From: Mycobacterium sp. PO1
GTDB taxonomy: Bacteria; Actinomycetota; Actinomycetes; Mycobacteriales; Mycobacteriaceae
DNA: 64,000 nt
Direction: 5' to 3'
NCBI RefSeq assembly: GCF_017312405.1
Contig: NZ_BLTG01000002.1
Span: 1 to 64,000 of the forward strand
Part shown: one piece after another, positions 31,367-39,694 of the stretch
Layout of the letters: each line of letters starts with the position of its first letter
How positions within the stretch are numbered: position 1 is the stretch's first letter
Translations under genes and position numbers: made by a program
Notes under the pieces: generated by a model
Databases searched by the model: none
Told to the model about the DNA's origin: nothing
What the model saw: only the letters and a program-made list of their open reading frames with translations

Positions 31367-32875
31367 TCAGGTCGTCAACTGCTCGACGAGCTCGACAGCG
31401 CTGTCGACGGACTCCAGCAGAGCCCCGACGTGGGCCTTGCTGCCCCGCAGCGGCTCCAGCGTCGGGATGCGGACCAGCGAGTCCCCGCCCAGGTCGAAGA
31501 TCACCGAGTCCCAGCTGGCCGCGGCGATGTCGGCGCCGAAGCGGCGCAGGCACTCTCCGCGGAAGTAGGCGCGGGTGTCGGTCGGCGGGTTGTCCACCGC
31601 GTCGAGGACCTGCTGTTCGGTGACCAGTCGCTGCATCGAACCGCGCGCGACGAGCCTGTTGTACAGGCCCTTGTCCAGCCGCACGTCCGAGTACTGCAGG
31701 TCGACCAGATGGAGCCGGGGCGCGGACCACCCGAGGTTCTCCCGCTGCCGGAAACCCTCGAGAAGTCGCAGCTTGGCCGGCCAGTCGAGTAGATCGGCGC
31801 ACTCCATCGGGTCCCGCTCGAGCAGGTCCAGCACGTGTGCCCACGTCTCCAGCACGTGGTTGGCCCGGGGATCGGGGTCGCGGCTGTCGACAAGTTTGGC
31901 GACCCGGTCCAGGTAGATCCGTTGCAGCGCCAGACCGGTCAATTCCCGGCCGTCGGCCAGCGCCACCGTGGCGCGCAGCGACGGGTCGCGCGAGAGCACG
32001 TGCACTGCATGCACCGGCCGAGCCAGCGCCAGATCGGACAGGTCCGCCCCGATCGACGGCCCCTCCTCGATCAGGTCGAGAACCAGCGAGGTGGTGCCGA
32101 GCTTCAGGTAGGTCGACGTCTCCGACAGGTTCGCGTCACCGATGATGACGTGCAACCGCCGGTACTTGTCGGCATCGGCGTGCGGTTCGTCGCGGGTGTT
32201 GATGATGCCGCGTTTGAGCGTGGTCTCCAGGCCGACCTCGACCTCGATGTAGTCGGCACGCTGGGAGAGCTGGAAGCCCGGTTCGTCACCTGACGGCCCG
32301 ATCCCCACCCGACCCGAGCCGGTCACCACCTGCCGGGACACCAGGAACGGCGTCAGCCCGGCGATCACCGCCGAGAACGGGGTCTGACGGCTCATCAGGT
32401 AGTTCTCGTGCGACCCGTAGGAGGCGCCCTTGTTGTCGATGTTGTTCTTGTAGAGCTGCAGCTTCGCAGCCCCGGGGACGCTGGCGACATGACGTGCGGC
32501 CGCCTCCATCACCCGCTCCCCCGCTTTGTCCCAGATCACCGCATCCATCGGGTCGGTGCACTCGGGCGCTGAGTACTCGGGATGCGCATGGTCGACGTAG
32601 AGCCGGGCACCGTTGGTGAGGATCATGTTGGCGGCGCCGACCTCGTCGGCGTCGACCACCGGTGGCGGTCCAGAGGAGCGGCTGAGGTCGAACCCGCGAG
32701 CGTCACGCAGCGGCGATTCGACCTCGTAGTCCCACCGGGTCCGCTTGGCCCGCTGGAGCCCGGCCGCCGCCGCATAGGCAAGGACAGCCTGGGTGGACGT
32801 CAGGATCGGATTCGCGGTCGGGTCGGACGGCGAGGAAATGCCGTACTCGACCTCCGTTCCGATGATCCGTTGCAT
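31367..32875 (-). CDS. dop: Pup deamidase/depupylase Dop
   Basis: Deamidates the Pup C-terminal Gln and removes Pup from substrates; paralogue of PafA. The 502 residues begin [21 protein letters not shown] (Glu8 and Glu10 in the metal site). [17 protein letters not shown] carries the catalytic Asp95, and [22 protein letters not shown] is the nucleotide-binding region. The family's Dop loop lies around residues 37-78. I chose ATG 32875 from alignment and from a -10 box 7 nt upstream; an ATG at 32893 would add six residues. It is first in the dop-pup-prcB-prcA row. Confidence 0.97.
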   Translation of the reverse strand: MQRIIGTEVEYGISSPSDPTANPILTSTQAVLAYAAAAGLQRAKRTRWDYEVESPLRDARGFDLSRSSGPPPVVDADEVGAANMILTNGARLYVDHAHPEYSAPECTDPMDAVIWDKAGERVMEAAARHVASVPGAAKLQLYKNNIDNKGASYGSHENYLMSRQTPFSAVIAGLTPFLVSRQVVTGSGRVGIGPSGDEPGFQLSQRADYIEVEVGLETTLKRGIINTRDEPHADADKYRRLHVIIGDANLSETSTYLKLGTTSLVLDLIEEGPSIGADLSDLALARPVHAVHVLSRDPSLRATVALADGRELTGLALQRIYLDRVAKLVDSRDPDPRANHVLETWAHVLDLLERDPMECADLLDWPAKLRLLEGFRQRENLGWSAPRLHLVDLQYSDVRLDKGLYNRLVARGSMQRLVTEQQVLDAVDNPPTDTRAYFRGECLRRFGADIAAASWDSVIFDLGGDSLVRIPTLEPLRGSKAHVGALLESVDSAVELVEQLTT

Positions 32876-32882
32876 ACCAACC

Positions 32883-32888
32883 AGGGTA
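32883..32888 (-). promoter_or_regulatory. -10 box of dop (leaderless)
   Basis: On the minus strand TACCCT (TANNNT) lies 7 nt before ATG 32875. If this is the promoter, the upstream ATG at 32893 cannot be used, which settles the start. Confidence 0.5.
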
Positions 32889-32980
32889 GACATGGGCCAT
32901 AACGCAGTAGCAGGTGGCCACTGTGCTCACGCCGGTCAATACCGCCATTGCACCGGATGCCGTGATGAGATTGACCCACC

Positions 32981-34126
32981 ATGATCACCACCGATCAGCG
33001 CGAGTCGGCCGAACGCTGGTTCCTCGAGCGCGGTCTCCCGTACGTGCTGCGTCCGGGCGTGCTGGTCCGGAGGGTCTGGCTGCGCTCCGCGCCGGCTCTG
33101 GCCGCGTTCGGCGTGATGATGTTGTTCTCGATCATCGTGGTCGCAGTGACCGGCAAGCACACCATCGACATCGACGGCAGCCCCACCCGCGCCGAGTGGT
33201 TCGTGCTCGCCGTCGTGGTCGTCGTCGTGCCGGTGGCCTCGGTCGCCGGGTGGTTGGTGTCCCGCATCTCCGACTCCGGGTTGAGGGCCGCGACAGTGGT
33301 GGTGTCGCTCGCACTGGCGGCGCTGGGGGCGATCTTCGGCGGACCCAGTCCCCACGTCCTGGTGGACGCGATCACCGAGGCGATCGTCATCGCGGCGATC
33401 CTGCTGTGCACCGCGTCGGGCGTCGGCGCCGTGTTGGGGTGGGCGGTGCGCATCATGCTGACCAACCTCGCCTCGATCGGCGACCTGTTCGTGCGGGCGC
33501 TGCCGGTCCTGTTGCTGACCATGCTCGTCTTCTTCAATGGGCCGGCCTGGAAGATGGCGGCCACGGTGACGCGGGGCCGGCTGTGGCTGGCCCTGCTGTT
33601 CCTCGTCCTGATCGCCGCATCGTTCCTGCTGTCGGGAACAATGGGTCAGGTCAGGCCCATCCTCGCCCCGGAGGCCAAGCGACCCGAGCATGCGCAGATG
33701 TTGGTGGGCACGCCGTTCGAGCAGCTGCCCGACCGGCCGCGACGTAAACCACTGTCGAAGGCCGAACGGATCAACGTCGTGTTCGTGCTGGCACTGTCGC
33801 AATTCGTGCGAGTGCTCACCGTCGCGCTGTCGACCGGGCTGATCTTCCTGGTGTTCGGGCTGATACTGATCAGCCCGAACCTGCTGATCGAACTGACCGG
33901 GCAGGGCCGCTTCGACGGCGAGATCCTGACCATGACGCTGCCGATTCCGCAGGCCCTGATCCAGATGGTGATGTTCCTGACCGCCCTGACGTTCATGTAC
34001 CTGGCGGCGCGGGCGGTCGGCGACAAGGAGTACCGCGCGCAGTATCTCGATCCGCTCGTCGAGGAGTTGCTGCTGACCCTGGTGGCGCGGGACCGCTACC
34101 GGACCGCGACCGCGACCGCGACATGA
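32981..34126 (+). CDS. Polytopic membrane protein, Rv2113-like
   Basis: A 381-residue integral membrane protein with about eight hydrophobic helices. It starts SAERWFLERGLPYVLRPG, a soluble N-terminal stretch that is also seen in the next gene. A central cytoplasmic-type loop holds RKPLSKAERINVVFV. It lies next to and divergent from dop, as Rv2113 does in M. tuberculosis. The function is unknown. The stop overlaps the next start by 4 bp (ATGA), and the two proteins are clearly paralogues, suggesting a two-subunit membrane complex. Confidence 0.82.
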   Translation: MITTDQRESAERWFLERGLPYVLRPGVLVRRVWLRSAPALAAFGVMMLFSIIVVAVTGKHTIDIDGSPTRAEWFVLAVVVVVVPVASVAGWLVSRISDSGLRAATVVVSLALAALGAIFGGPSPHVLVDAITEAIVIAAILLCTASGVGAVLGWAVRIMLTNLASIGDLFVRALPVLLLTMLVFFNGPAWKMAATVTRGRLWLALLFLVLIAASFLLSGTMGQVRPILAPEAKRPEHAQMLVGTPFEQLPDRPRRKPLSKAERINVVFVLALSQFVRVLTVALSTGLIFLVFGLILISPNLLIELTGQGRFDGEILTMTLPIPQALIQMVMFLTALTFMYLAARAVGDKEYRAQYLDPLVEELLLTLVARDRYRTATATAT

Positions 34127-35283
34127 TCGAGTCGGCGCCGAACGCCGCAGCGGTGCACGAGTGGTTCCTGCACCGCGGGCTGCCGTTGGTACTCACCCGG
34201 CGGGTCCGGTCGCGGCAGTTGATCGCCCGTTCGGCGCCGGTCGTGGCCGGAGTCGGAGCACTGGTGGTGCTGACCATGCTGCTCGCCGACTGGACCAGCG
34301 CCGAACCGGATGTCGGCTATCTGGTGCGCTTGGCGGCCATCGCGGCGGTGCTGGCCGCCGCCCCCTCAGGGCTGCACGCGCTGCACCAGCGCGGGACCGC
34401 CGCTTCCGAAGCCGGCAGACGCACCGGCGCACTGCTGGTGATGGGCATGTTCGTGCTGGTGGTGCCCATCGTGTCGGAGGGTTGGTCGGCGGACGCGCTG
34501 GCCGAAGTACCGGTTTTCCTGGCCGTGTCGCTGGTGGCGATCTGGCTGACCTACGTCGGCTTCGGTTCGATCGCGTTGTGGGCGTTTCGGTTCGCCTGGG
34601 TTCAGCTCGGCGCACTGGGCACTCTGATGAGCCGGGCGCTACCGCTGCTGATGCTGACCGTCGTCGTGTACTTCACCGGCGAGCTCTGGCAGCTGTCAGC
34701 CCGAATGAGCCGCGAAAGACTCTGGCAGACAATCGGTTTCCTGAGCATCGTGGCCCTGCTGTTCATGATCGCCACAATTCGCGACGAAGTCGCCGAGCTG
34801 CGCAGGGACAGGTCCGAACACACCGACCCGGCCGCGCTGCTGGTCGGCACACCGCTGCAGAGCGCCTGTGCGACACCACCGGCGCGGACCGCGCTGTCGT
34901 TGGGCGAGCAGTTCAACGTCGTTGCGGTCATGGTCGTCGCCCAGGCCATCCAGGTCGTGTTGTTCACCGCGGGCCTGTTCGCGTTCTTCCTTGCGCTCGG
35001 CATGATCGCGATCCCCGACGAGGTCACCGTGCTGTGGTCGGCGGAACCGTCCTGCGCTGTCGGCGAACCGCCCTGTGCCGGAACGTGGTTCGGGATCAAC
35101 ATCCCGATCCCCCAGACTGTCGTGCACACCTCGCTGTTCGTCGCGGTGCTGTCGGGTCTGTACTTCACGGTCAGTACCAGCGTCGACCCGCTGTACCGGC
35201 AGCGCTTCTTCGACCCGCTGATTGCCGACGTCGCGGTGAGCTTGGCGGGCAGGGATGCCTATCTTGCGCTGGAGCGCAACTGA
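34123..35283 (+). CDS. Polytopic membrane protein, paralogue of the preceding gene
   Basis: A 386-residue protein sharing the plan of its upstream neighbour: VHEWFLHRGLPLVLTRR at the N-terminus, about eight membrane helices, a loop with LVGTPLQSACATPPARTALSLGEQFNVVAVM, and the C-terminal FFDPLIADVAVSLAGRDAYL. An extracellular-type segment near residues 307-320 has two cysteines (SAEPSCAVGEPPCAG) that could form a disulfide; the first paralogue lacks them. The 3' end overlaps the convergent LuxR gene by 25 bp. The function is unknown. Confidence 0.8.
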   Translation: MIESAPNAAAVHEWFLHRGLPLVLTRRVRSRQLIARSAPVVAGVGALVVLTMLLADWTSAEPDVGYLVRLAAIAAVLAAAPSGLHALHQRGTAASEAGRRTGALLVMGMFVLVVPIVSEGWSADALAEVPVFLAVSLVAIWLTYVGFGSIALWAFRFAWVQLGALGTLMSRALPLLMLTVVVYFTGELWQLSARMSRERLWQTIGFLSIVALLFMIATIRDEVAELRRDRSEHTDPAALLVGTPLQSACATPPARTALSLGEQFNVVAVMVVAQAIQVVLFTAGLFAFFLALGMIAIPDEVTVLWSAEPSCAVGEPPCAGTWFGINIPIPQTVVHTSLFVAVLSGLYFTVSTSVDPLYRQRFFDPLIADVAVSLAGRDAYLALERN

Positions 35284-37937
35284 TCCGCGCGTCCGTCGTG
35301 CAACAGCATGTGCCGCGCCGCCTCGGTACGCGACGACACACCGAGCTTGCGATAGGCGCGATAGAGGTGATTGGCCACGGTCTTCGCGCTCAGGTGCAAC
35401 CGCTTCGCGATCTGCTGGTTGGTCAAGCCCTGGGCGACCTCGTCGAGGATGCGGCGTTCGGCGTCGGTGAGTTCGTCGAGCGGCGCACGGTCGTCGGCCT
35501 TCACCTGGGCGGCCCACGGCGACGCACCGATCCGCCGGAAGCCGTACAGCGCCTCGGTACGGCTACGGTCGCGAGCCGCCGGGTCGGTGCAGACGCGCGC
35601 TTTGTCCATCAGCGCGCGCGAACGGTCGAAGGCGTCGATCTCCGGATCGAAGATCGACACCGCCTCGTCGAGCAGGCACCCGGCGCGTTCCGGTTCGCTG
35701 TCCGCACACAGCAGCGCGCGGGCACGTCGGGCAGTCGCCCGGGTCCAGCGGCTGACACCGGAGGCGGCGGCGACAGTCTCCAGGTGCTCGACGAGGGGAA
35801 CGGCGTCGTCGTGGCGCCCCCGCCGGGAGTAGACCTCGACCAGGTCCACGTGCCACCTGGCCACCTGCGGTGCCAGTAATCCACCGGCCTGCTCGAACGC
35901 CCAGCACTCCCCCAGCTTGGCGATCACGTCGTCGTCGCGGCGTTCGGTCAACGCGGTCAAGCCCGCGTTGGCCAGCAGGAAGTAGCGTGCGCCGAACGTC
36001 GACTGCCGATCCGAGATCGTGAATCCGAGATCGAGATCGGCCTGCGCGGCCTGGTCGTCACCGCGGACCGCCGCGACGCGAGCTCGCAACCCGAGCCAGA
36101 ACGGCGCGAACGCGCGCTGCCCGGTTCCCATGCACAACGCCACAGCTTCGTCCAGGCACACCAACGCGTCGTCGAACCGGGATGCCCGAATGTGGTTCTC
36201 CCCCAGTGCCCCATAGGCCATCGCAAGCGAGGCACGCGCCCCCTCGGCCCGCAGGGAGCCGATCAACCGGGTCAGAGCCGTGGTCGCTTCGGCATAGCGT
36301 TCGGCGATGGCCATCGCGCGTCCGACATGCAAACCGACCAGTGGGTCGTGGCGGATGGCGGCGACCAGATCGAGCGGCTCGAGCGAGTCGACGAACTCTC
36401 CGGCGCGGCCCTCATCCCTGGCGCTGGCGGCGTGCGCGAGGACGACGCGCGCAACATCGGCCTCGACCGAGCCGGGCCGGGTGTGCGCGACCGCCGCCTC
36501 GGCGGATTCGATGATCTGCTGCACCAATCCGAGCATTCCGAGCGGGATGGCCATGCGGGCCTCCACCACGCCGACCTGATCCGGTGCCGCCACCGCGACG
36601 CACTCCATGAGTCGCTGCTGGGCGGCCGCGGGTGCACCGTCGACGGCTTCCAGCGTGGCCAGGGTGAGCGTGGCGGCAACGTGGAGATCGGCCCAGCGCT
36701 CCTCGGCCAGAACAGCTTCGAGACGGTACCGGGCGGCCTGGGCGTCCCCGGCGGCACCGAGCAACTCCGCGGCCTCGAGCAACAGGTGACCTCGGCGGGC
36801 GTCACTTCCAGTCATCTGCGCCGCATGGTCGAGCATGCGGGCGGCCGATTCGATTCCGCGACCAGCGCGCATCCGGGCCGCGGCTTGCACCAGCGATTCG
36901 GCCAGATCCTCGTCCGGCCCAACCGTCCCTCGAGCCCGATGCGCCAGTTTCACCTCGGCCGAAAGCGCCGCAGAGTCGGCGAATTCGAGGTGTAGTTGCC
37001 GTCGTCGATGCTCGGTCATGCTTCCGATCACGGCGCTGCGCAACAGCGGGTGGTGCAGCGTGAGCCGACCGTGGGACAGCTCAGCCAGGCCGAGGTTCTC
37101 GAGCTCTTCGAGCGCTGTCTCCGGGTCGACCAGTGCGGACGACTCGATGCACGACCAGGAGTCGTCGGACGACAGGGCGATACGGTCCAGCAGCTCGCGT
37201 GCGCCGCTGCCCGGTGGGGGGAGATAGCGGGTGAATGCTGCGGCGAGGTCGCCGAGGAGCGGGATCTCGTCGGGAAGCGGCTGCCTACCGGCGAGTTGTT
37301 CGCGCGACAGCGCGTGGGGCAGTTGCGCCAACGCCAGCGGGTTCCCGGCGGCAAGGTCGATCAGCCGCGAGGCCACCCCCGGCGCGATCGGTTCGACACC
37401 GGTCGATTCGAGCACCGCCGCCGCATCGGCGGGATCGAGACCGCCGAGTTCCTCGACCACGAAGCCCTCGGCGAAAGCGTGCACCGACGGCACCCGGCGT
37501 CCGGTGACCACCACCAGCACCCCGCTCATGACCGCACGGCGGAGGGCCAGGTTCAGTGCGGTGCGACTGGCGGGGTCCGCCGCGTGGACGTCGTCGACCA
37601 GGAGTGCAGCGCCGTGCGCCGTCTCGAATCCCTCGCACAACACTTCGGCGGCGTGCATCGGGTCGAGGTCACCGGCCCTCATCCGCGCCCGGATCGGCTG
37701 CGGCCAGCCGGTCGCGATGTCGACGGCGGTGGACAGCGCGGCCGCGGCGTCACCACCCCGACAGGTCACCGTGCGGGCCGCAGTACCGATGTGCTCGGCG
37801 AGCCAGGAAAGCATGGTCGTCTTTCCCATGCCGGGATCACCGACCACGACGACGACCTGGCCGCCGCCGTGCTCAGCCCGGCGCCATGCGCGCGCGAGCC
37901 GCTCGCCGAGCTCACGCCGCCATGTCAAACCCGCCAT
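35259..37937 (-). CDS. Large LuxR-type ATPase regulator (LAL family)
   Basis: An 892-residue regulator with an N-terminal AAA/STAND ATPase domain (Walker A VVVGDPGMGKTTML near residue 33, Walker B ALLVDDVHAADPAS near residue 112). A long helical TPR-like middle follows. The C-terminal LuxR HTH is LTDAERRILDEVAQGLTNQQIAKRLHLSAKTVANHLYRAYRKLGV. Such proteins sense an inducer in the middle region and activate nearby or distant operons. A TAGCCT box lies 8 nt upstream of the start. Targets are unknown. Confidence 0.88.
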   Translation of the reverse strand: MAGLTWRRELGERLARAWRRAEHGGGQVVVVVGDPGMGKTTMLSWLAEHIGTAARTVTCRGGDAAAALSTAVDIATGWPQPIRARMRAGDLDPMHAAEVLCEGFETAHGAALLVDDVHAADPASRTALNLALRRAVMSGVLVVVTGRRVPSVHAFAEGFVVEELGGLDPADAAAVLESTGVEPIAPGVASRLIDLAAGNPLALAQLPHALSREQLAGRQPLPDEIPLLGDLAAAFTRYLPPPGSGARELLDRIALSSDDSWSCIESSALVDPETALEELENLGLAELSHGRLTLHHPLLRSAVIGSMTEHRRRQLHLEFADSAALSAEVKLAHRARGTVGPDEDLAESLVQAAARMRAGRGIESAARMLDHAAQMTGSDARRGHLLLEAAELLGAAGDAQAARYRLEAVLAEERWADLHVAATLTLATLEAVDGAPAAAQQRLMECVAVAAPDQVGVVEARMAIPLGMLGLVQQIIESAEAAVAHTRPGSVEADVARVVLAHAASARDEGRAGEFVDSLEPLDLVAAIRHDPLVGLHVGRAMAIAERYAEATTALTRLIGSLRAEGARASLAMAYGALGENHIRASRFDDALVCLDEAVALCMGTGQRAFAPFWLGLRARVAAVRGDDQAAQADLDLGFTISDRQSTFGARYFLLANAGLTALTERRDDDVIAKLGECWAFEQAGGLLAPQVARWHVDLVEVYSRRGRHDDAVPLVEHLETVAAASGVSRWTRATARRARALLCADSEPERAGCLLDEAVSIFDPEIDAFDRSRALMDKARVCTDPAARDRSRTEALYGFRRIGASPWAAQVKADDRAPLDELTDAERRILDEVAQGLTNQQIAKRLHLSAKTVANHLYRAYRKLGVSSRTEAARHMLLHDGRADQLRSSAR

Positions 37938-37985
37938 TGGCAGGCAGGCTATCCCAGATCGGCAGCGACAGCGGCCCGTCGCGGC

Positions 37986-38510
37986 TTACTCGATGACCTC
38001 CCACTGGTCGTTCTCGTCGGGTCCCCCGGCGGTCACCACGACCGGGCGGGTGTCGCCGCTACGGTCAGCAGCCTCGCATTCGAAGGTACTGCCCACCTCG
38101 ACGATCTTGATGCCGTCACCGCACTCGACGCTGACGTCGAACCCGTACTCGGCCGAGATGTCGTCGGCGAGGCCGTCTGCGGTGTCACCCAGGTCGTACA
38201 CGGTGTCGATGGTGGCGAAGTTCACGTCATAGTCGTCGCTGGTGAACGTGGCTTCCACACGCACATCATTGCCGGCCAGATCGGCCACGCACGTGATGCT
38301 GTCACCGGTCTTGGGAGTCTCGTCGGGGCGTGGGCAGCGCACTGCGGAGACTCGTTGAGAGATGGACCCGTATTGGGTGTTCAGCTCGTCGGCCATCGTC
38401 GTTTCGAGCTTCTCGTAGTCCGGCCCGCCGGCCGAGAAGGAGAACTGGCAGCCGGCGACGACGGGAATCGTCAGGGTGAGCGCCGCCCATACGGGTCGCG
38501 AAATCGTCAC
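37986..38510 (-). CDS. Lipoprotein with two DUF4333-like domains
   Basis: A 174-residue exported lipoprotein: signal peptide with lipobox PVVAGC (lipidated Cys21). It then has two related units of about 70 residues, each with a cysteine pair (VRCP...ITCVADL and VECG...FECEAAD) and a following beta-rich stretch. This duplicates the DUF4333 fold found once in the gene at 12231. The function is unknown. It uses a GTG start, 7 nt after a -10 box. It is divergent from the next gene and 48 bp upstream of the LuxR gene. Confidence 0.8.
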   Translation of the reverse strand: MTISRPVWAALTLTIPVVAGCQFSFSAGGPDYEKLETTMADELNTQYGSISQRVSAVRCPRPDETPKTGDSITCVADLAGNDVRVEATFTSDDYDVNFATIDTVYDLGDTADGLADDISAEYGFDVSVECGDGIKIVEVGSTFECEAADRSGDTRPVVVTAGGPDENDQWEVIE

Positions 38511-38517
38511 GCTCTCG

Positions 38518-38523
38518 ACGCTA
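38518..38523 (-). promoter_or_regulatory. -10 box of the DUF4333 lipoprotein (leaderless)
   Basis: On the minus strand TAGCGT (TANNNT) lies 7 nt before the GTG at 38510. Confidence 0.45.
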
Positions 38524-38604
38524 GCGAGCCCTGATCAACCTGGATATGGGAACAATTTCCCATTCTGGACACGCCTTTCGAGGCGAGAGGCACCCGTCGG
38601 CGGC

Positions 38605-38610
38605 TACATT
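38605..38610 (+). promoter_or_regulatory. -10 box of the gene at 38618 (leaderless)
   Basis: TACATT (TANNNT) then 7 nt and GTG. It decides the start: the longer in-frame ATG at 38546 would lie upstream of the promoter. Confidence 0.5.
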
Positions 38611-38617
38611 TCCGACC

Positions 38618-39220
38618 GTGCAGGATTTCTGGCGAAAGCGCTATGGCGAGGTGCTGCTCGTCCGGGTCGGGGACAACGGCCCGGAGGCCACCGTGTACAA
38701 CACCTTCCCCCTCAACGACTGTCCCGCCGGGTTGTGGTCCCGGCTGGATGCCGACGCCATCGCACGAGAGCACGGTGCGGACGCCGCCCTGCTCAACGGT
38801 CCCCGGTACTGGCTGATGGACACCGTGGAGAAGGACATGACGGGCCGGCGCGAGGTGGTCACGTTCGGCGGCATCGACATGCTGCGCCAGGCGACCGTGG
38901 CGTTGACGTCGATGAACCCGGGACCGTATCTGCCCAACACCGTCAACCGCCATGCGGTATTCATCTACCGCCCCGGCCGCACGGTCTTCGAACTGCTCGA
39001 CGCCGAGGGTGGGCGCTGGGTCATGCAGACCTACAGCCGGGTCGTCGATCCGACGCTGGGTTTCGACGACCTGGCCGGTCTCGGTGATCGGCTGCGACTG
39101 CCCGAGGGTTGGTCGTACCGGACCCGCGTCCTCGACGAGGAACTGCGCATCGACACCAGCACAGAGGCCGCCCAGGTGTTGCAGGACGACCTCACGAACA
39201 GCTACTCGTTGGTGCGCTGA
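38618..39220 (+). CDS. Conserved mycobacterial protein, Rv2114-like by position
   Basis: A 200-residue soluble protein beginning VQDFWRKRYGEVLLVRV, with EATVYNTFPLNDCPAGLW, GPRYWLMDTVEKDM, HAVFIYRPGRTVFELLDAEGG and VMQTYSRVVDPTL. There is no signal peptide or membrane helix. It lies between dop and mpa, as Rv2114 does. The mixed alpha/beta sequence gives no recognised motif, and I assign no function. The start follows the adjoining -10 box. Confidence 0.75.
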   Translation: MQDFWRKRYGEVLLVRVGDNGPEATVYNTFPLNDCPAGLWSRLDADAIAREHGADAALLNGPRYWLMDTVEKDMTGRREVVTFGGIDMLRQATVALTSMNPGPYLPNTVNRHAVFIYRPGRTVFELLDAEGGRWVMQTYSRVVDPTLGFDDLAGLGDRLRLPEGWSYRTRVLDEELRIDTSTEAAQVLQDDLTNSYSLVR

Positions 39221-39223
39221 CGC

Positions 39224-39541
39224 TCAGCAGGCGCCCGGACGCATGACCTCGAACTCGGGCGGCGACTCCGCCGAGATCTCGTCACCCTCGTCGGGCGACT
39301 GCGAGCACACTTCCCAGTTGGTGAGGTTGAACTGCTCGAAGGGCGGGCCCTCGGCAGTCGCGGTTTCGGGCACCACCGCACCGTCGGTTGTCGAGACGAC
39401 CGTGTCCCACGCATCCTGCAGGACCTCGCCCTCGACGTCGGGCATCTCCCAGCTCGGCTGTGCCGCCGCGGGGGCGGCGACGGCGAGGGCTGCGGCGACA
39501 AGCACCGTCGCCGCGCTGACAACAACACTTGTGACCTGCAT
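39224..39541 (-). CDS. Small exported protein with PASTA-like repeat
   Basis: A 105-residue secreted protein. The signal peptide (AATVLVAAALAVAAPAAAQ) probably ends at AAAQ. The mature part WEMPDVEGEVLQDAWDTV...FNLTNWEVCSQSPDEGDEI has the rhythm of a single PASTA unit (xMPDVxG...LxxA...W...SPxxG), and ends with a Cys. Such small PASTA-like proteins are common in mycobacteria and of unknown role. It is unusual in that its Shine-Dalgarno is buried in a long stem formed by its own leader. It ends 3 bp from the convergent gene. Confidence 0.72.
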   Translation of the reverse strand: MQVTSVVVSAATVLVAAALAVAAPAAAQPSWEMPDVEGEVLQDAWDTVVSTTDGAVVPETATAEGPPFEQFNLTNWEVCSQSPDEGDEISAESPPEFEVMRPGAC

Positions 39542-39543
39542 TG

Positions 39544-39619
39544 TTCACTCCCTGACTCGGACCGATAGGCGCAATGAATGTGCGCCTGATCGACGACCGG
39601 CGGGGGTCAGGGAGATGAA
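39544..39619 (-). promoter_or_regulatory. Structured leader sequestering the Shine-Dalgarno
   Basis: In the minus-strand RNA, TTCA-t-CTCCCTGAC (39619-39606) pairs with GTCAGGGAG-TGAA (39556-39544): 13 base pairs with one bulge. The ribosome site GGGAG, 6 nt from the ATG, is inside this stem. The closed loop holds a second stem, CGAT-c-AGGCGCA with TGCGCCT-ATCG, around a 7-nt loop. Opening the outer stem would be needed for translation. A terminator role for the upstream mpa transcript is also possible. Confidence 0.6.
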
Positions 39620-39652
39620 CTCGATGCGTCGTGCACCCGACAACATGACGAC

Positions 39653-39684
39653 GTGCCGGCCGGATGTCACCACCCAACCGGCAC
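39653..39684 (-). terminator. Hairpin after mpa
   Basis: GTGCCGG/CCGGCAC, a perfect 7-bp stem with an 18-nt loop, starts 10 bp past the mpa stop. It is a plausible transcript end without a U-tract. Confidence 0.45.
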
Positions 39685-39694
39685 GCGCACGTCC

